55,678 bases of DNA, taken from a virus. Shown piece after piece: positions 14,520-21,788 of the stretch. The stretch spans positions 1 to 55,678 of IMG/VR virus record IMGVR_UViG_3300021085_000038; one strand, written 5' to 3'. The translations under genes were made by a program, and so were the position numbers. The notes below the pieces were generated by a model, which saw nothing but the letters and a program-made list of their open reading frames with translations, made no database searches and had not been told where the DNA came from. The first letter of the stretch is position 1, and the number at the start of each line of letters is the position of its first letter.

Positions 14520-15224
14520 TTAGGCAACCGCCCTTAATGCTGTTTCAGGATTGTCTATTATAAACGGACTCTTGCTTGCTTGTATTGCTTTGCCGCCCTT
14601 TAACTTTAAGCCAACAACAACTTTACCTGAATATAAGTTTACTAAGTCTGATTTATCGCCATCAATCACAATTCTATTTAAGTATGTGGAAGGCATACCA
14701 CCACGAAAAACAACAGTTATAGGAAAATCTGTTTCCATTGCTTGCTTAACTTGTGGCTGATACTTTTCAGCGGCGCTATATGAAAACATAAGTTTATAAT
14801 TATCAGGCGTTTTTCCTAATCGTCTTGCTACCTTAGTATAGTCATAGAATAATGAATTTTTGAATAGTTGTGGAATTGCGTATTTTTCCCAAGCAATGTC
14901 AGAAATTGTATTTAAACGAAAAGCGGCTAACTTACCTTTTCTTTCACACTTCAATTCAAAAGCGGCTATTTCTTTTTTTAATTGTTCAAGAAATATTTCT
15001 TTATCTGAATGCCATAAATCCGTTTTGCTTTGTCTTGCTTTTGCTACTGAATGCATTTGACCACGTCCTGAACTTACAAGACATTCATGAACACAATTAG
15101 CCATGTATTGTTGTGGACATATTACAAGGTCAGGCATTAACGACAAACTGGCAATATTATATTCAGTTCCGTTTTGAGTTTTCATTATTTTAGTGTTGGA
15201 TGCATTTGTATTTAATAGTTTCAT
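14520..15224 (-). CDS. GP88-like phage protein
   Basis: A 234-residue protein resembling the phage GP88 family. A short N-terminal strand region is followed by LSLMPDLVICPQQYMANCVHECLVSSGRGQ (family pattern: pairs of Cys then GRG). KARQSKTDLWHSDKEIFLEQLKKEIAAFE and then FRLNTISDIAWEKYAIPQLF follow, matching the family's RLN-SDI-WE block. The biochemical role of the family is not established to my knowledge. It is the first gene of the AT-rich leftward cluster and has its own promoter and the repeated leader. Confidence 0.75.
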   Translation of the reverse strand: MKLLNTNASNTKIMKTQNGTEYNIASLSLMPDLVICPQQYMANCVHECLVSSGRGQMHSVAKARQSKTDLWHSDKEIFLEQLKKEIAAFELKCERKGKLAAFRLNTISDIAWEKYAIPQLFKNSLFYDYTKVARRLGKTPDNYKLMFSYSAAEKYQPQVKQAMETDFPITVVFRGGMPSTYLNRIVIDGDKSDLVNLYSGKVVVGLKLKGGKAIQASKSPFIIDNPETALRAVA

Positions 15225-15242
15225 TTGGTCAGTTCCTTTTGT
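15217..15242. repeat. 26-bp exact repeat of a translation leader (copy 2)
   Basis: This is identical to 14031-14056 and spans the start codon and ribosome site of the GP88-like gene. After the shared part the two leaders diverge, except for a common TTGTGTTTA element a few bases on. Confidence 0.75.
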
Positions 15243-15301
15243 TTTGTGTTTAGTATCGACCAGGCTTTTTTTTTGTATTGGTTAGATACAAGCCTGATCA
15301 A

Positions 15302-15337
15302 TGCCACTTTATTAAGCTGCATGAAAATTTTTAACAA
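15302..15337 (-). promoter_or_regulatory. Promoter of the GP88 cluster with TGCCAC box
   Basis: On the minus strand, TTGTTA (15332-15337), a 17-base spacer and TAATAA (15309-15314) form a promoter. The -10 lies inside the near-palindrome TGCCACTTTATTAAGCTGCA (15302-15321). The remaining bases of the 272-base gap 15225-15496 are AT-rich, with a plus-strand TATAAT at 15448-15453. Confidence 0.65.
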
Positions 15338-15456
15338 GATTATTTTTTTTCAATAATTATTTTTTATATTATTTTTAGTTGCTACCTGGTCTAGGTATTG
15401 TTATGTATGTACTCAGTCTCATCCAGATACCTTATGTATTATCCGTGTATAATGAT

Positions 15457-15475
15457 TTGACGTGCGAGTAGTTTT
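15457..15475. repeat. 19-bp direct repeat flanking a 59-residue gene (left)
   Basis: TTGACGTGCGAGTAGTTTT is repeated exactly at 15673-15691, 216 bases on. The left copy lies between the TATAAT and the ribosome site of the small gene. The right copy begins one base before its stop codon TGA and overlaps that codon. It could be a recombination scar, a short mobile cassette boundary or a regulatory RNA element. Confidence 0.85.
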
Positions 15476-15496
15476 AATTTTTTAAAAGGAGGCATA

Positions 15497-15676
15497 ATGA
15501 TCATCAACAAAATACAGGCAAGAGAGTTAGGCGAAGCTATCATTGACGCAGCAGAGGCTGTAGAAGTTAGAAAGCAAGACCAACACATTGTTATGGTAGG
15601 CGAGAAAGCAGTAGCTATACCATACCATCCTGCCTATGCAGATGAGTACGAATCAATCGCTATTATTAAGTATTGA
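15497..15676 (+). CDS. 59-residue hypothetical protein between direct repeats
   Basis: A short frame with a strong AAAGGAGG ribosome site seven bases before the ATG. The product, MIINKIQARELGEAIIDAAEA..., has an N-terminal helix, a strand pair (HIVMVGEKAVAIPYH) and an acidic end. It is the first rightward gene, downstream of an extended -10-type TATAAT (15448-15453). The position before the integrase suggests an early regulator or excision factor. No family is recognised. Confidence 0.65.
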   Translation: MIINKIQARELGEAIIDAAEAVEVRKQDQHIVMVGEKAVAIPYHPAYADEYESIAIIKY

Positions 15677-15691
15677 CGTGCGAGTAGTTTT
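15673..15691. repeat. 19-bp direct repeat flanking a 59-residue gene (right)
   Basis: The second exact copy of the 15457-15475 sequence. It overlaps the last codon and TGA stop of the 59-residue gene and is followed by a C/G-rich hairpin. Confidence 0.85.
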
Positions 15692-15695
15692 CCAA

Positions 15696-15730
15696 AAAAG
15701 AACCCCCCGATACCGAAATACCGAGGGGCT
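15696..15730 (-). terminator. GC-rich hairpin, terminator-like on the minus strand
   Basis: AACCCCCC and GAGGGGCTT pair over at least four GC pairs with a 16-base loop. On the minus strand the hairpin is followed by TTCTTTTTT. Because the flanking genes run rightward, it may block leftward read-through or shape the 3' end of the 59-residue gene's transcript. Confidence 0.4.
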
Positions 15731-15780
15731 TAGACTAGGAAGGGTAGCCGAGGGAGAAAGACTACACTTGAAGTATAGCA

Positions 15781-15843
15781 AAGCCACCTAATAAAGCAAG
15801 TATTATTTCATGTATTGACATTACTAATGCCACCTAATAGCTT
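15781..15843 (+). promoter_or_regulatory. Integrase promoter region with two TGCCAC boxes
   Basis: The box AGCCACCTAATAAAG begins at 15782 and TGCCACCTAATAG at 15828. TTGACA (15815-15820) is followed 17 bases later by a weak TAGCTT, and the second box fills the spacer. The pairing of two boxes before the integrase makes this the best candidate for lysis-lysogeny control. Confidence 0.6.
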
Positions 15844-15874
15844 CATGTAAGTTATGAGGCCATGGGAGCTAGTT

Positions 15875-16948
15875 ATGTCAAAGATGAAATACATTTATAC
15901 ACGCACAGTTAAGAACGGCAGCACAAAGTGGGTGGTTAGTCCACCTGCATATGTTAAAGCAGCAGTGCAAGCACAATATATGGTGTTTACCAATCAAGCT
16001 GATGCAACAGAGTATTCCCTGAACATTCAGGATGCATACAACTCTCACCGAAGAGGTATCAAACATAAGAAATACCTTGAGAAGGATACAGTTGAGGCAT
16101 TAATTGATAACTATAAGGGTAGTAAAGAGTGGTCTGAGTTAAGTCAGAACTCAAAGCGTACTTACAATCAGTTACTGGGATGTATGACGGGTGTTAGAGT
16201 AGGTGAATCCCGTAAAGCTTTTCAGAACATGCGTATTTTAAATATAAATAGAACTTACGCTAATAATTTACATCAACAACTACATAAAGATGTAAGCAGA
16301 CATCGTGCAAACCACACTTGTAAAGTTCTTCGTCGCATCTGGTCGGTAGGTGAACTTGCAGAGATAGTTAAAACCAATCCATTTCGCAACATGGGGCTGA
16401 AGAAGACAAAGCAACGTGAAGTAATGTGGACACCTGAACAGGTTCAACAGTTTATGGAAACAGCAGATAACATGGGGTTACCTAGCATGGGTACAATGGC
16501 TCTTATGTGTTACGATCTCTGCCAACGACCAGGTGATATGCGCCAAATGACGTGGGATAAATATAAATCTCAACGGTTCTCGTTTGTACAAGAGAAGAAT
16601 AAATCCGTGGTAGATATCCCTGCATCACCACGCCTTATAGAGCGACTTAGATCAGCCGCTGTTAGTAATCAGCACGATAATATTGTGTATTATGAAACCA
16701 CAGGCAAAACCTATGATCGTAGGCACTACAACAAAGTGTTCTGTCGTGTACGTGATGCTGCCAATCTCCCTTCCCATCTGCAAATGCGTGATTTACGCCG
16801 TACTGGAGCTACAGAGATGGCTGAAGCAGGATGCACCAATACTGAATTACGATCAGTTACAGGACACAAGAGTGTCGATGTTCTGGCAATATATGTACGA
16901 CCAACAGTCAAGCTTGCGGCAGCAGGTATCAACAAAAGATTTGGATAA
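15875..16948 (+). CDS. int: Tyrosine recombinase (integrase)
   Basis: Catalyses site-specific recombination between phage attP and a host attB. I choose ATG 15875 because GGGAG lies seven bases upstream; an in-frame ATG at 15854 has no ribosome site. The N-terminal half carries an arm-binding and SAM-like core-binding region. The catalytic domain shows the first Arg in CQRPGDMRQMTW, a Lys-containing hairpin (QEKNKSVVDIP), RDLRRTGAT (Arg replaces the usual His of HxxR), GHKS and the nucleophile Tyr in AIYVRPT. About 357 residues, a full-length enzyme. thyX follows after 3 bases and the probable attP lies behind thyX. Confidence 0.93.
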   Translation: MSKMKYIYTRTVKNGSTKWVVSPPAYVKAAVQAQYMVFTNQADATEYSLNIQDAYNSHRRGIKHKKYLEKDTVEALIDNYKGSKEWSELSQNSKRTYNQLLGCMTGVRVGESRKAFQNMRILNINRTYANNLHQQLHKDVSRHRANHTCKVLRRIWSVGELAEIVKTNPFRNMGLKKTKQREVMWTPEQVQQFMETADNMGLPSMGTMALMCYDLCQRPGDMRQMTWDKYKSQRFSFVQEKNKSVVDIPASPRLIERLRSAAVSNQHDNIVYYETTGKTYDRRHYNKVFCRVRDAANLPSHLQMRDLRRTGATEMAEAGCTNTELRSVTGHKSVDVLAIYVRPTVKLAAAGINKRFG

Positions 16949-16951
16949 ATA

Positions 16952-17581
16952 ATGATTAAAGCAACACTACTAGACTACATGGGTTCAGACTTATCAATTG
17001 TGAACGCAGCACGAGTATCCTTCGGCAACAAGCACGAAGTATTCAACCAGAAGAAAGATGCAAAGCTAATTAAGTTCTTAGCTAAACATAAACACACTTC
17101 ACCATTTGGGCATGTGTTTGCTTCATTCCATGTATCAGCACCTGTGTTTGTAGCACGTCAGCTTGTTAAGCATAAGTTCTTGCGCTGGAATGAAATCTCC
17201 AGACGTTATGTATCCAACAAACCTAAACTGTACGAGCCTACAACATGGCGTGGGAAGGCTCACGATAAGAAGCAAGGATCTTCTGATAGCGTTGTGATCG
17301 AGGGTGTTGAGATAAGAGCTACACAAGCTTACGACATATCTCTGTATGAACACCTATTGGAAATGGGAATCTGTGAAGAGCAAGCACGCATGGTTTTACC
17401 ACACAACCTAATGACCGAGTGGCATTGGTCTGGTAGTTTAGATGCCTTTGCAGATATGTGCATCTTGCGCTGTAATAAAGATACTCAAAACGAAACGAGG
17501 ATCATTGCAGATGATATTAGCAGCATCATGGATAAGTTATATCCTGTGTCTTGGGACGCATTGATGCCACAAATTAAGTAA
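16952..17581 (+). CDS. thyX: FAD-dependent thymidylate synthase ThyX
   Basis: Makes dTMP from dUMP using methylenetetrahydrofolate, FAD and NADPH, feeding phage DNA synthesis. The 209-residue protein has the ThyX signature region KHKFLRWNEISRRY at residues 73-86, a conservative variant of RHRxxSxNExSxRY with both Arg changed to Lys. AARVSFGN, HTSPFGHVFASFHVSAP and ARMVLPHNLMTEWHWSG are also family hallmarks. It is read from the integrase transcript (3-base gap) and works with MazG and NrdJ in nucleotide supply. Confidence 0.93.
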   Translation: MIKATLLDYMGSDLSIVNAARVSFGNKHEVFNQKKDAKLIKFLAKHKHTSPFGHVFASFHVSAPVFVARQLVKHKFLRWNEISRRYVSNKPKLYEPTTWRGKAHDKKQGSSDSVVIEGVEIRATQAYDISLYEHLLEMGICEEQARMVLPHNLMTEWHWSGSLDAFADMCILRCNKDTQNETRIIADDISSIMDKLYPVSWDALMPQIK

Positions 17582-17665
17582 AAATAATTGCAGTTTTCAC
17601 CAAAAACAAAAACATTTATTATCTTTACATTTTTTGAGAAAAAAAATCCAACAATATCAGATAGT

Positions 17666-17705
17666 TGGTTGCGGGAGTAGGATTTGAACCTACGACCTTC
17701 AGGTT
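17666..17705 (-). other. Probable attP core: 3' half of an initiator tRNA
   Basis: On the minus strand these 40 bases read as the 3' part of a tRNA. They give AACCTGAAGGTC (anticodon-stem 3' side and variable loop), a perfect T arm (GTAGG, TTCAAAT, CCTAC), the acceptor strand TCCCGCA, discriminator A and CCA. The CCCGCAACCA end and the anticodon-stem sequence fit alphaproteobacterial tRNA-fMet. There is no 5' half, so it is not a gene. Phages that integrate into tRNA genes carry this piece to restore the gene. It sits close to the integrase, behind thyX. Confidence 0.85.
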
Positions 17706-17766
17706 CTGTGTTTATTCAATGATTTCAATAGGTTATAAATTTAAAATGTAACTGTTCCCATAACTC

Positions 17767-17812
17767 TGCCACTTAATAAAGTGGTTGACTTATTCACAAA
17801 CCACTGTAGCCT
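17767..17812 (+). promoter_or_regulatory. Replication-operon promoter behind a TGCCAC box
   Basis: TGCCACTTAATAAAGTGG (17767-17784) abuts TTGACT (17785-17790), with a weak TAGCCT 16 bases later. The arrangement box-then-TTGAC matches the leftward promoter near 11.7 kb over 22 bases with one or two changes. It would start the primase-helicase-polymerase transcript. The 274-base gap before the primase holds attP and this promoter. Confidence 0.65.
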
Positions 17813-17855
17813 ACGGCAAGCCCGTCTGGGGTTGTATATACCAAGAGTTAATTAA

Positions 17856-18626
17856 ATGACTAATTACCGTGATCAAATTGAATATGTTAAATCAATCATA
17901 CTAAGAGAAGGTGATCGGCATACAGCCGATTGCCCTTTCTGTGGCGGTAAGAACAAATTCACATTAGATAAGTTTGATGGGAAATTAATCTGGAACTGTT
18001 ACCGAGCATCCTGCGGTGTTAAAGGTGCATACTCTGGCAAAAGAGATATCAATGCAGCTAAATCCTATCTTCAAGGTAATGCCACCCAGCGCTTCAAAGC
18101 TAAATATAAAGAAATACCAACCTTAACTACACGAGTTACCAACCATGAACCTGCTGTAAGCTACTTGAAGCATGTTAACAGCTATGACGCTTACCTACGA
18201 GGGGATATAAAGATTAAGTACGCTCCTAAAGAAGACCGTGTACTGTTCTATAACTCTGAAGGAACAGGTGCTGTAGGTAGATCCTTACGCCCTGTTAGAG
18301 CCAAGTGGTGGAGCTATGGTGATCTATCAGAAGGTATACATGTAGGTACTGGTAAACATGCTGTGCTTGTAGAAGATGTTGCATCAGCTTGTAGCGTATC
18401 TAACTGTGTCAATATGACCGCAGTAGCGCTACTAGGTACAAACATTACTAAAAGTATAGCTAAAACACTTAATAAGTACGAAAGAATCACATTAGTTCTT
18501 GACAATGACGCATCTCTTAAAGCAATATCCCTAGCAAGAAAACTAAATATGCATTGTAATGTAAGATTTACGAAACTTGATTTAAAATATCTTACTACAC
18601 AAGCAATTGAACATTTAGTTATGTAG
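17856..18626 (+). CDS. DNA primase, T7 gp4 primase-like
   Basis: Synthesises RNA primers for lagging-strand replication. The 256-residue protein has an N-terminal zinc-binding domain (C26, C29, C48, C53 in CPFCGGKNKF and CYRASCG). A TOPRIM fold follows, with HAVLVEDVASA (the metal-binding Glu) and ITLVLDNDAS (the DxD-type pair). It lacks a helicase domain; the helicase is a separate gene 600 bases downstream, a split of the T7 gp4 arrangement that is common in marine podoviruses. Confidence 0.9.
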   Translation: MTNYRDQIEYVKSIILREGDRHTADCPFCGGKNKFTLDKFDGKLIWNCYRASCGVKGAYSGKRDINAAKSYLQGNATQRFKAKYKEIPTLTTRVTNHEPAVSYLKHVNSYDAYLRGDIKIKYAPKEDRVLFYNSEGTGAVGRSLRPVRAKWWSYGDLSEGIHVGTGKHAVLVEDVASACSVSNCVNMTAVALLGTNITKSIAKTLNKYERITLVLDNDASLKAISLARKLNMHCNVRFTKLDLKYLTTQAIEHLVM

Positions 18627-18663
18627 AAAGCAAACGACTATACGTTTTGCAGAGAGGGAAGCA

Positions 18664-18852
18664 ATGGTACAAACAAGTATTTTCTATTGGAATTATATTA
18701 GGAACAAGGTCATAGGTAGACATAATAGAAACCGTATCAGGGAATATTATTATTCTGACAGAGTCCCTGATGCTATTTGTCATTTGCACATACGTCCTGT
18801 CTCGTCGTGGTGCAACACCACACTAGCTCCACCAACTATCCTGTTGAAATAA
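18664..18852 (+). CDS. Possible 62-residue protein over a hairpin-rich leader
   Basis: A good ribosome site (GAGGGA four bases before the ATG) supports translation, and the product is basic and aromatic-rich (FYWNYIRNKVIGRHNRNRIREYYY). No family is recognised. Four inverted repeats lie in and around it: GCAAACG/CGTTTTGC at 18630-18650, TCAGGGA/TCCCTGA at 18737-18770, GTGGTG-CAA-CACCAC at 18807-18821, and ACATGC/GCATGT just before the next gene. The DNA may therefore act as a structured leader instead of, or as well as, a gene. Confidence 0.4.
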   Translation: MVQTSIFYWNYIRNKVIGRHNRNRIREYYYSDRVPDAICHLHIRPVSSWCNTTLAPPTILLK

Positions 18853-18927
18853 ATTTTAAATCAAACTACATGCGTACAAATAGGTGCATGTAATAATTTT
18901 ACATAATTATTTTTATAGGAGATCGAC

Positions 18928-19131
18928 ATGAAGTGTCGTGGAATAGTAGTTATAGACTACGATATAGACGGTGGCTTTTTAGAAGCTGCGGAAGAACAAA
19001 AGAAATTAGAAGATGCGATTGCATCTATCGTAAAAGGCAATAAGCGAGTTGTCTTCCATCAGGTGGATATGAAAGAGCGTCGAGGTGAACAATCACCAGA
19101 TATTAAGAACATGAAATTTAGGAACAGCTAA
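18928..19131 (+). CDS. Small hypothetical protein before a terminator
   Basis: A 67-residue protein, MKCRGIVVIDYDIDGGFLEAAEEQKKLEDAI..., with a strand-helix-strand look (VVIDYDI, long acidic helix, KRVVFHQVDMKERRG). It has an AGGAG ribosome site nine bases from the ATG. A strong terminator follows within 35 bases, so it ends the first rightward transcript unit. HMO-2011-like phages carry small genes here. The function is unknown. Confidence 0.65.
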   Translation: MKCRGIVVIDYDIDGGFLEAAEEQKKLEDAIASIVKGNKRVVFHQVDMKERRGEQSPDIKNMKFRNS

Positions 19132-19160
19132 CTTACTGTTCTAAAACAATAAACAAAGAA

Positions 19161-19197
19161 AAATGCCCTGGTCGAAAGATTGGGGCTTTTTTTATTT
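19161..19197 (+). terminator. Rho-independent terminator after the primase unit
   Basis: A stem GCCCTGGTC / GATTGGGGC with a GAAA tetraloop (GU pairs allowed) is followed by eight T. It is oriented to stop rightward transcription between the primase unit and the helicase, so the helicase onward needs read-through or the weak box-like promoter region near 19210. Confidence 0.85.
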
Positions 19198-19252
19198 CTA
19201 CTAATGGTTATTACTAGGGGCATAATAAAATGTCACATGGAAGGGCAGAGCA

Positions 19253-20470
19253 GTGGAAATACAATTAATAAAGACGTTACTGAGTAATGACACTTACTTA
19301 AACACAAAGCATAGATTACGCCAATCAATATTCTCAGATGAACTTGCACAGATTTACACTTTACTGGGTAAAGCTCATACTAAATACGAAACAGATATTA
19401 AGCCTGACGATCTGTATTCTCTTTGGTTAACAGAGAACCCTGTAGCAACAACCGCAGAGATAAATGACTTCAGGGATCTTGTTGATCAGTTAAAGTATGC
19501 AGATAAAATCACAGATACTATAGCTACAGATGTAATCGAAAGCTTATGGCGTAGAGAAATCGGTAGAGACATAGCCAACCTCGGTATCAATATGTCCGAA
19601 GGCGATACAACAGCGATGGGCAACCTTATATCCCTGCTTGAGCGTACCAAAGATTCGTACATGCCTGATGATTTCGGTGAGCCAACCACAGATGATATAT
19701 ACGAGCTTTTGGCTGAAACCTCTAATGATAATAGGTGGCAGTTCAACATAGAAACTCTTAGCCGCAATGTGTATGGTATCGGCCCAGCGGAATTTGGAAT
19801 TATCTTTGCACGACCCGAAACAGGTAAGTCTGCATTAGCTGTAAGCTTTTGTGCAGCACCTGGTGGTTTTGCTCAACAAGGCGCAAAGATATTATATCTT
19901 GGTAATGAAGAGAAAACCACACGCACTAAGCTAAGAGCTATCCAAGCTTGTTCTGGTATGACCCGTGAGCAAATAGCAGACAATCCTGATCTAGCCATGA
20001 GCAAATACCTATCGATCCAAGACAGAATAGTCATGAAGGATGTTCAGGAGTGGGATTTAGATACAATCAATGGATACTGTGAAAAGATCAAACCAGATGT
20101 AATAGTAATAGACCAGGCAGATAAAATTAATATCTCTGGCAATTACAATGCTTCTCATGAACGCATTAGAGAGTTGTATCGAAGCTTACGTGAGTTAGCT
20201 AAGAGACATGACTGTGCATTGTTAGGTATCAGCCAAGCAAGTGCTGACGCAGAAGGTCGTACTCGTATAGATTTCTCGATGCTTGAAGGATCAAAGACAG
20301 GTAAAGCAGCCGAAGCTGATCTTATCATTGGTGTAGGTAAGCATAGTGCTGCTGAAGACGATAATCCTGACCACACAAGGTTTATAAACATAAGCAAGAA
20401 TAAGCTAAGTGGTTATCACGGCTGCGTCATTTGCAATATCGAGCCTGAAGTAAGCAGGTACGTGGTATGA
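19253..20470 (+). CDS. Replicative DNA helicase (RecA-fold, DnaB/gp4 type)
   Basis: A hexameric ATP-driven helicase that unwinds DNA ahead of the polymerase. The 405-residue protein has an N-terminal helical region (~1-140). The RecA-like motor carries Walker A ARPETGKS at residues 186-193, Walker B in PDVIVIDQADK, and the sensor segment LLGISQAS. The start is GTG with an AAGG site; the only nearby ATG is out of frame. Upstream lies TTACTAGGGGCATAATAAAA, a degenerate TGCCAC-type box. The stop overlaps the next start (ATGA). Confidence 0.9.
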   Translation: MEIQLIKTLLSNDTYLNTKHRLRQSIFSDELAQIYTLLGKAHTKYETDIKPDDLYSLWLTENPVATTAEINDFRDLVDQLKYADKITDTIATDVIESLWRREIGRDIANLGINMSEGDTTAMGNLISLLERTKDSYMPDDFGEPTTDDIYELLAETSNDNRWQFNIETLSRNVYGIGPAEFGIIFARPETGKSALAVSFCAAPGGFAQQGAKILYLGNEEKTTRTKLRAIQACSGMTREQIADNPDLAMSKYLSIQDRIVMKDVQEWDLDTINGYCEKIKPDVIVIDQADKINISGNYNASHERIRELYRSLRELAKRHDCALLGISQASADAEGRTRIDFSMLEGSKTGKAAEADLIIGVGKHSAAEDDNPDHTRFINISKNKLSGYHGCVICNIEPEVSRYVV

Positions 20471-21264
20471 GCAACACTGGAAAAATAATATCCTGGTGGT
20501 CAGCGGGTGTAACATCTGCCGTAGCCTGTAAATTAGCAATTGATGAATTTGGTGACAGAGTAACTCCCATGTACTTTGCTATAGATAGCAGCCACCCAGA
20601 TAATGATAGGTTCAAAAAACAATGTGAAGAATGGTATGGTGTAGATATTGAAGTTCGAAGGTCAGAAAAATACTTAGATCAATATGATGTCATTGAAAAA
20701 ACAAAATATGTTAATGGGCCTTCTGGGGCAAGGTGTACGCTAGAATTAAAGAAAAAAGTAAGAATGCAGGTAGAGAAAGAGTGTTCTTATGATGGTCAGG
20801 TCTTTGGCTTTGAATACTCTAAGAAAGAAATAAACAGAGCATTACGCTTTAAAGAACAGTACCCCTCTGCTAAACCTCTTTTCCCTTTAATTGAAAAGAA
20901 AATTACAAAACCTGAAACTTTATATTTATTAGAACAGGCAGGTATACCTCGTCCTGAAATGTATAATTTAGGATATAAGAATAATAATTGTATTGGTTGT
21001 GTAAAAGGCGGCACGGGATATTGGAATAAAATACGCATAGATTTTCCAGATCATTTCAATCGGATGGCTGAATTAGAACGTAAGATTGGTAGAAGTTGTA
21101 TAAAAAGTGATTTCTTAGACGAATTAGATCCAAATAAAGGACACAAACAAAAGATAGTTATGCCTGATTGTGGTAACTTCTGTGACATTGAATTTTCAGA
21201 ACTAGAACACCCACAACTAGAACTTTTTACTAACTACCCTGAATTATTGAGGGGAGATAAGTAA
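20467..21264 (+). CDS. PAPS-reductase-like ATP pyrophosphatase with Cys cluster
   Basis: A 265-residue protein with an N-terminal PP-loop (SAGVTSAVA, residues 12-20) that in PAPS reductases, TtcA and DndC activates a substrate with ATP. Five Cys stand out: C90 (GARCT), C175 and C178 (CIGC), C235 and C239 (CGNFC). The last four could hold an iron-sulfur cluster. Phage members are usually labelled phosphoadenosine phosphosulfate reductase, but the substrate is not known here. The tight overlap with an N6-methyltransferase gene (TAATG) hints at nucleic acid modification over sulfate assimilation. Confidence 0.75.
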   Translation: MSNTGKIISWWSAGVTSAVACKLAIDEFGDRVTPMYFAIDSSHPDNDRFKKQCEEWYGVDIEVRRSEKYLDQYDVIEKTKYVNGPSGARCTLELKKKVRMQVEKECSYDGQVFGFEYSKKEINRALRFKEQYPSAKPLFPLIEKKITKPETLYLLEQAGIPRPEMYNLGYKNNNCIGCVKGGTGYWNKIRIDFPDHFNRMAELERKIGRSCIKSDFLDELDPNKGHKQKIVMPDCGNFCDIEFSELEHPQLELFTNYPELLRGDK

Positions 21265-21788
21265 TGGGAAAACGATCAAACTTTGAAAGAAATCCAAGAG
21301 ATTATTATAGAACACCTCGTGAGGCTGTATTTCCTATATGGCCTTACCTGCAAGATCACCAGACCTTCTGTGAACCTTGTGCAGGAGATGGTGCATTAAT
21401 CAGATCACTACAAGAGATTGGACTTACCTGTTCAAGTGCGTGGGACATTGAGCCACAATCTAATGGTATTGATATCCAAGATGCCTGTGATCTTAAAGAA
21501 GAGCATTTATACGATGCTGATCTAATCATTACAAACCCACCGTGGGAGCGGAAGCTTCTGCATCCTATGATAGAACGGTTCTCAGACCTCAGACCTACTT
21601 GGCTGCTGTTTGATGCTGATTGGATACACACCAAGCAATCCATTCCATTCATGCCTCGCCTTAGAAAGATCGTAAGCGTTGGTCGTGTGAAATGGTTCGA
21701 CAAAACCGCAGGTAAAGATAACGCATGTTGGTATTTGTTTGACCGCCACGACGAAACTTATGCAACGAGATTCTATGGGAGAACGTAA
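21264..21788 (+). CDS. N6-adenine DNA methyltransferase-like
   Basis: A 174-residue protein with an S-adenosylmethionine site (CEPCAGDGAL, residues 36-45) and the catalytic NPPW motif (91-94) of amino-methyltransferases acting on adenine. It lacks a separate target recognition domain, so specificity may be broad or supplied by a partner. The gene is joined by one-base overlaps to the PAPS-reductase-like gene upstream and the polymerase downstream, so it is made early with the replication proteins. Confidence 0.82.
   Translation: MGKRSNFERNPRDYYRTPREAVFPIWPYLQDHQTFCEPCAGDGALIRSLQEIGLTCSSAWDIEPQSNGIDIQDACDLKEEHLYDADLIITNPPWERKLLHPMIERFSDLRPTWLLFDADWIHTKQSIPFMPRLRKIVSVGRVKWFDKTAGKDNACWYLFDRHDETYATRFYGRT

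Noticed and set aside
17666-17705. A tRNA gene
   Set aside because: Only the 3' half is present; there is no D arm, anticodon or 5' acceptor strand nearby, so it is an attachment-site fragment.
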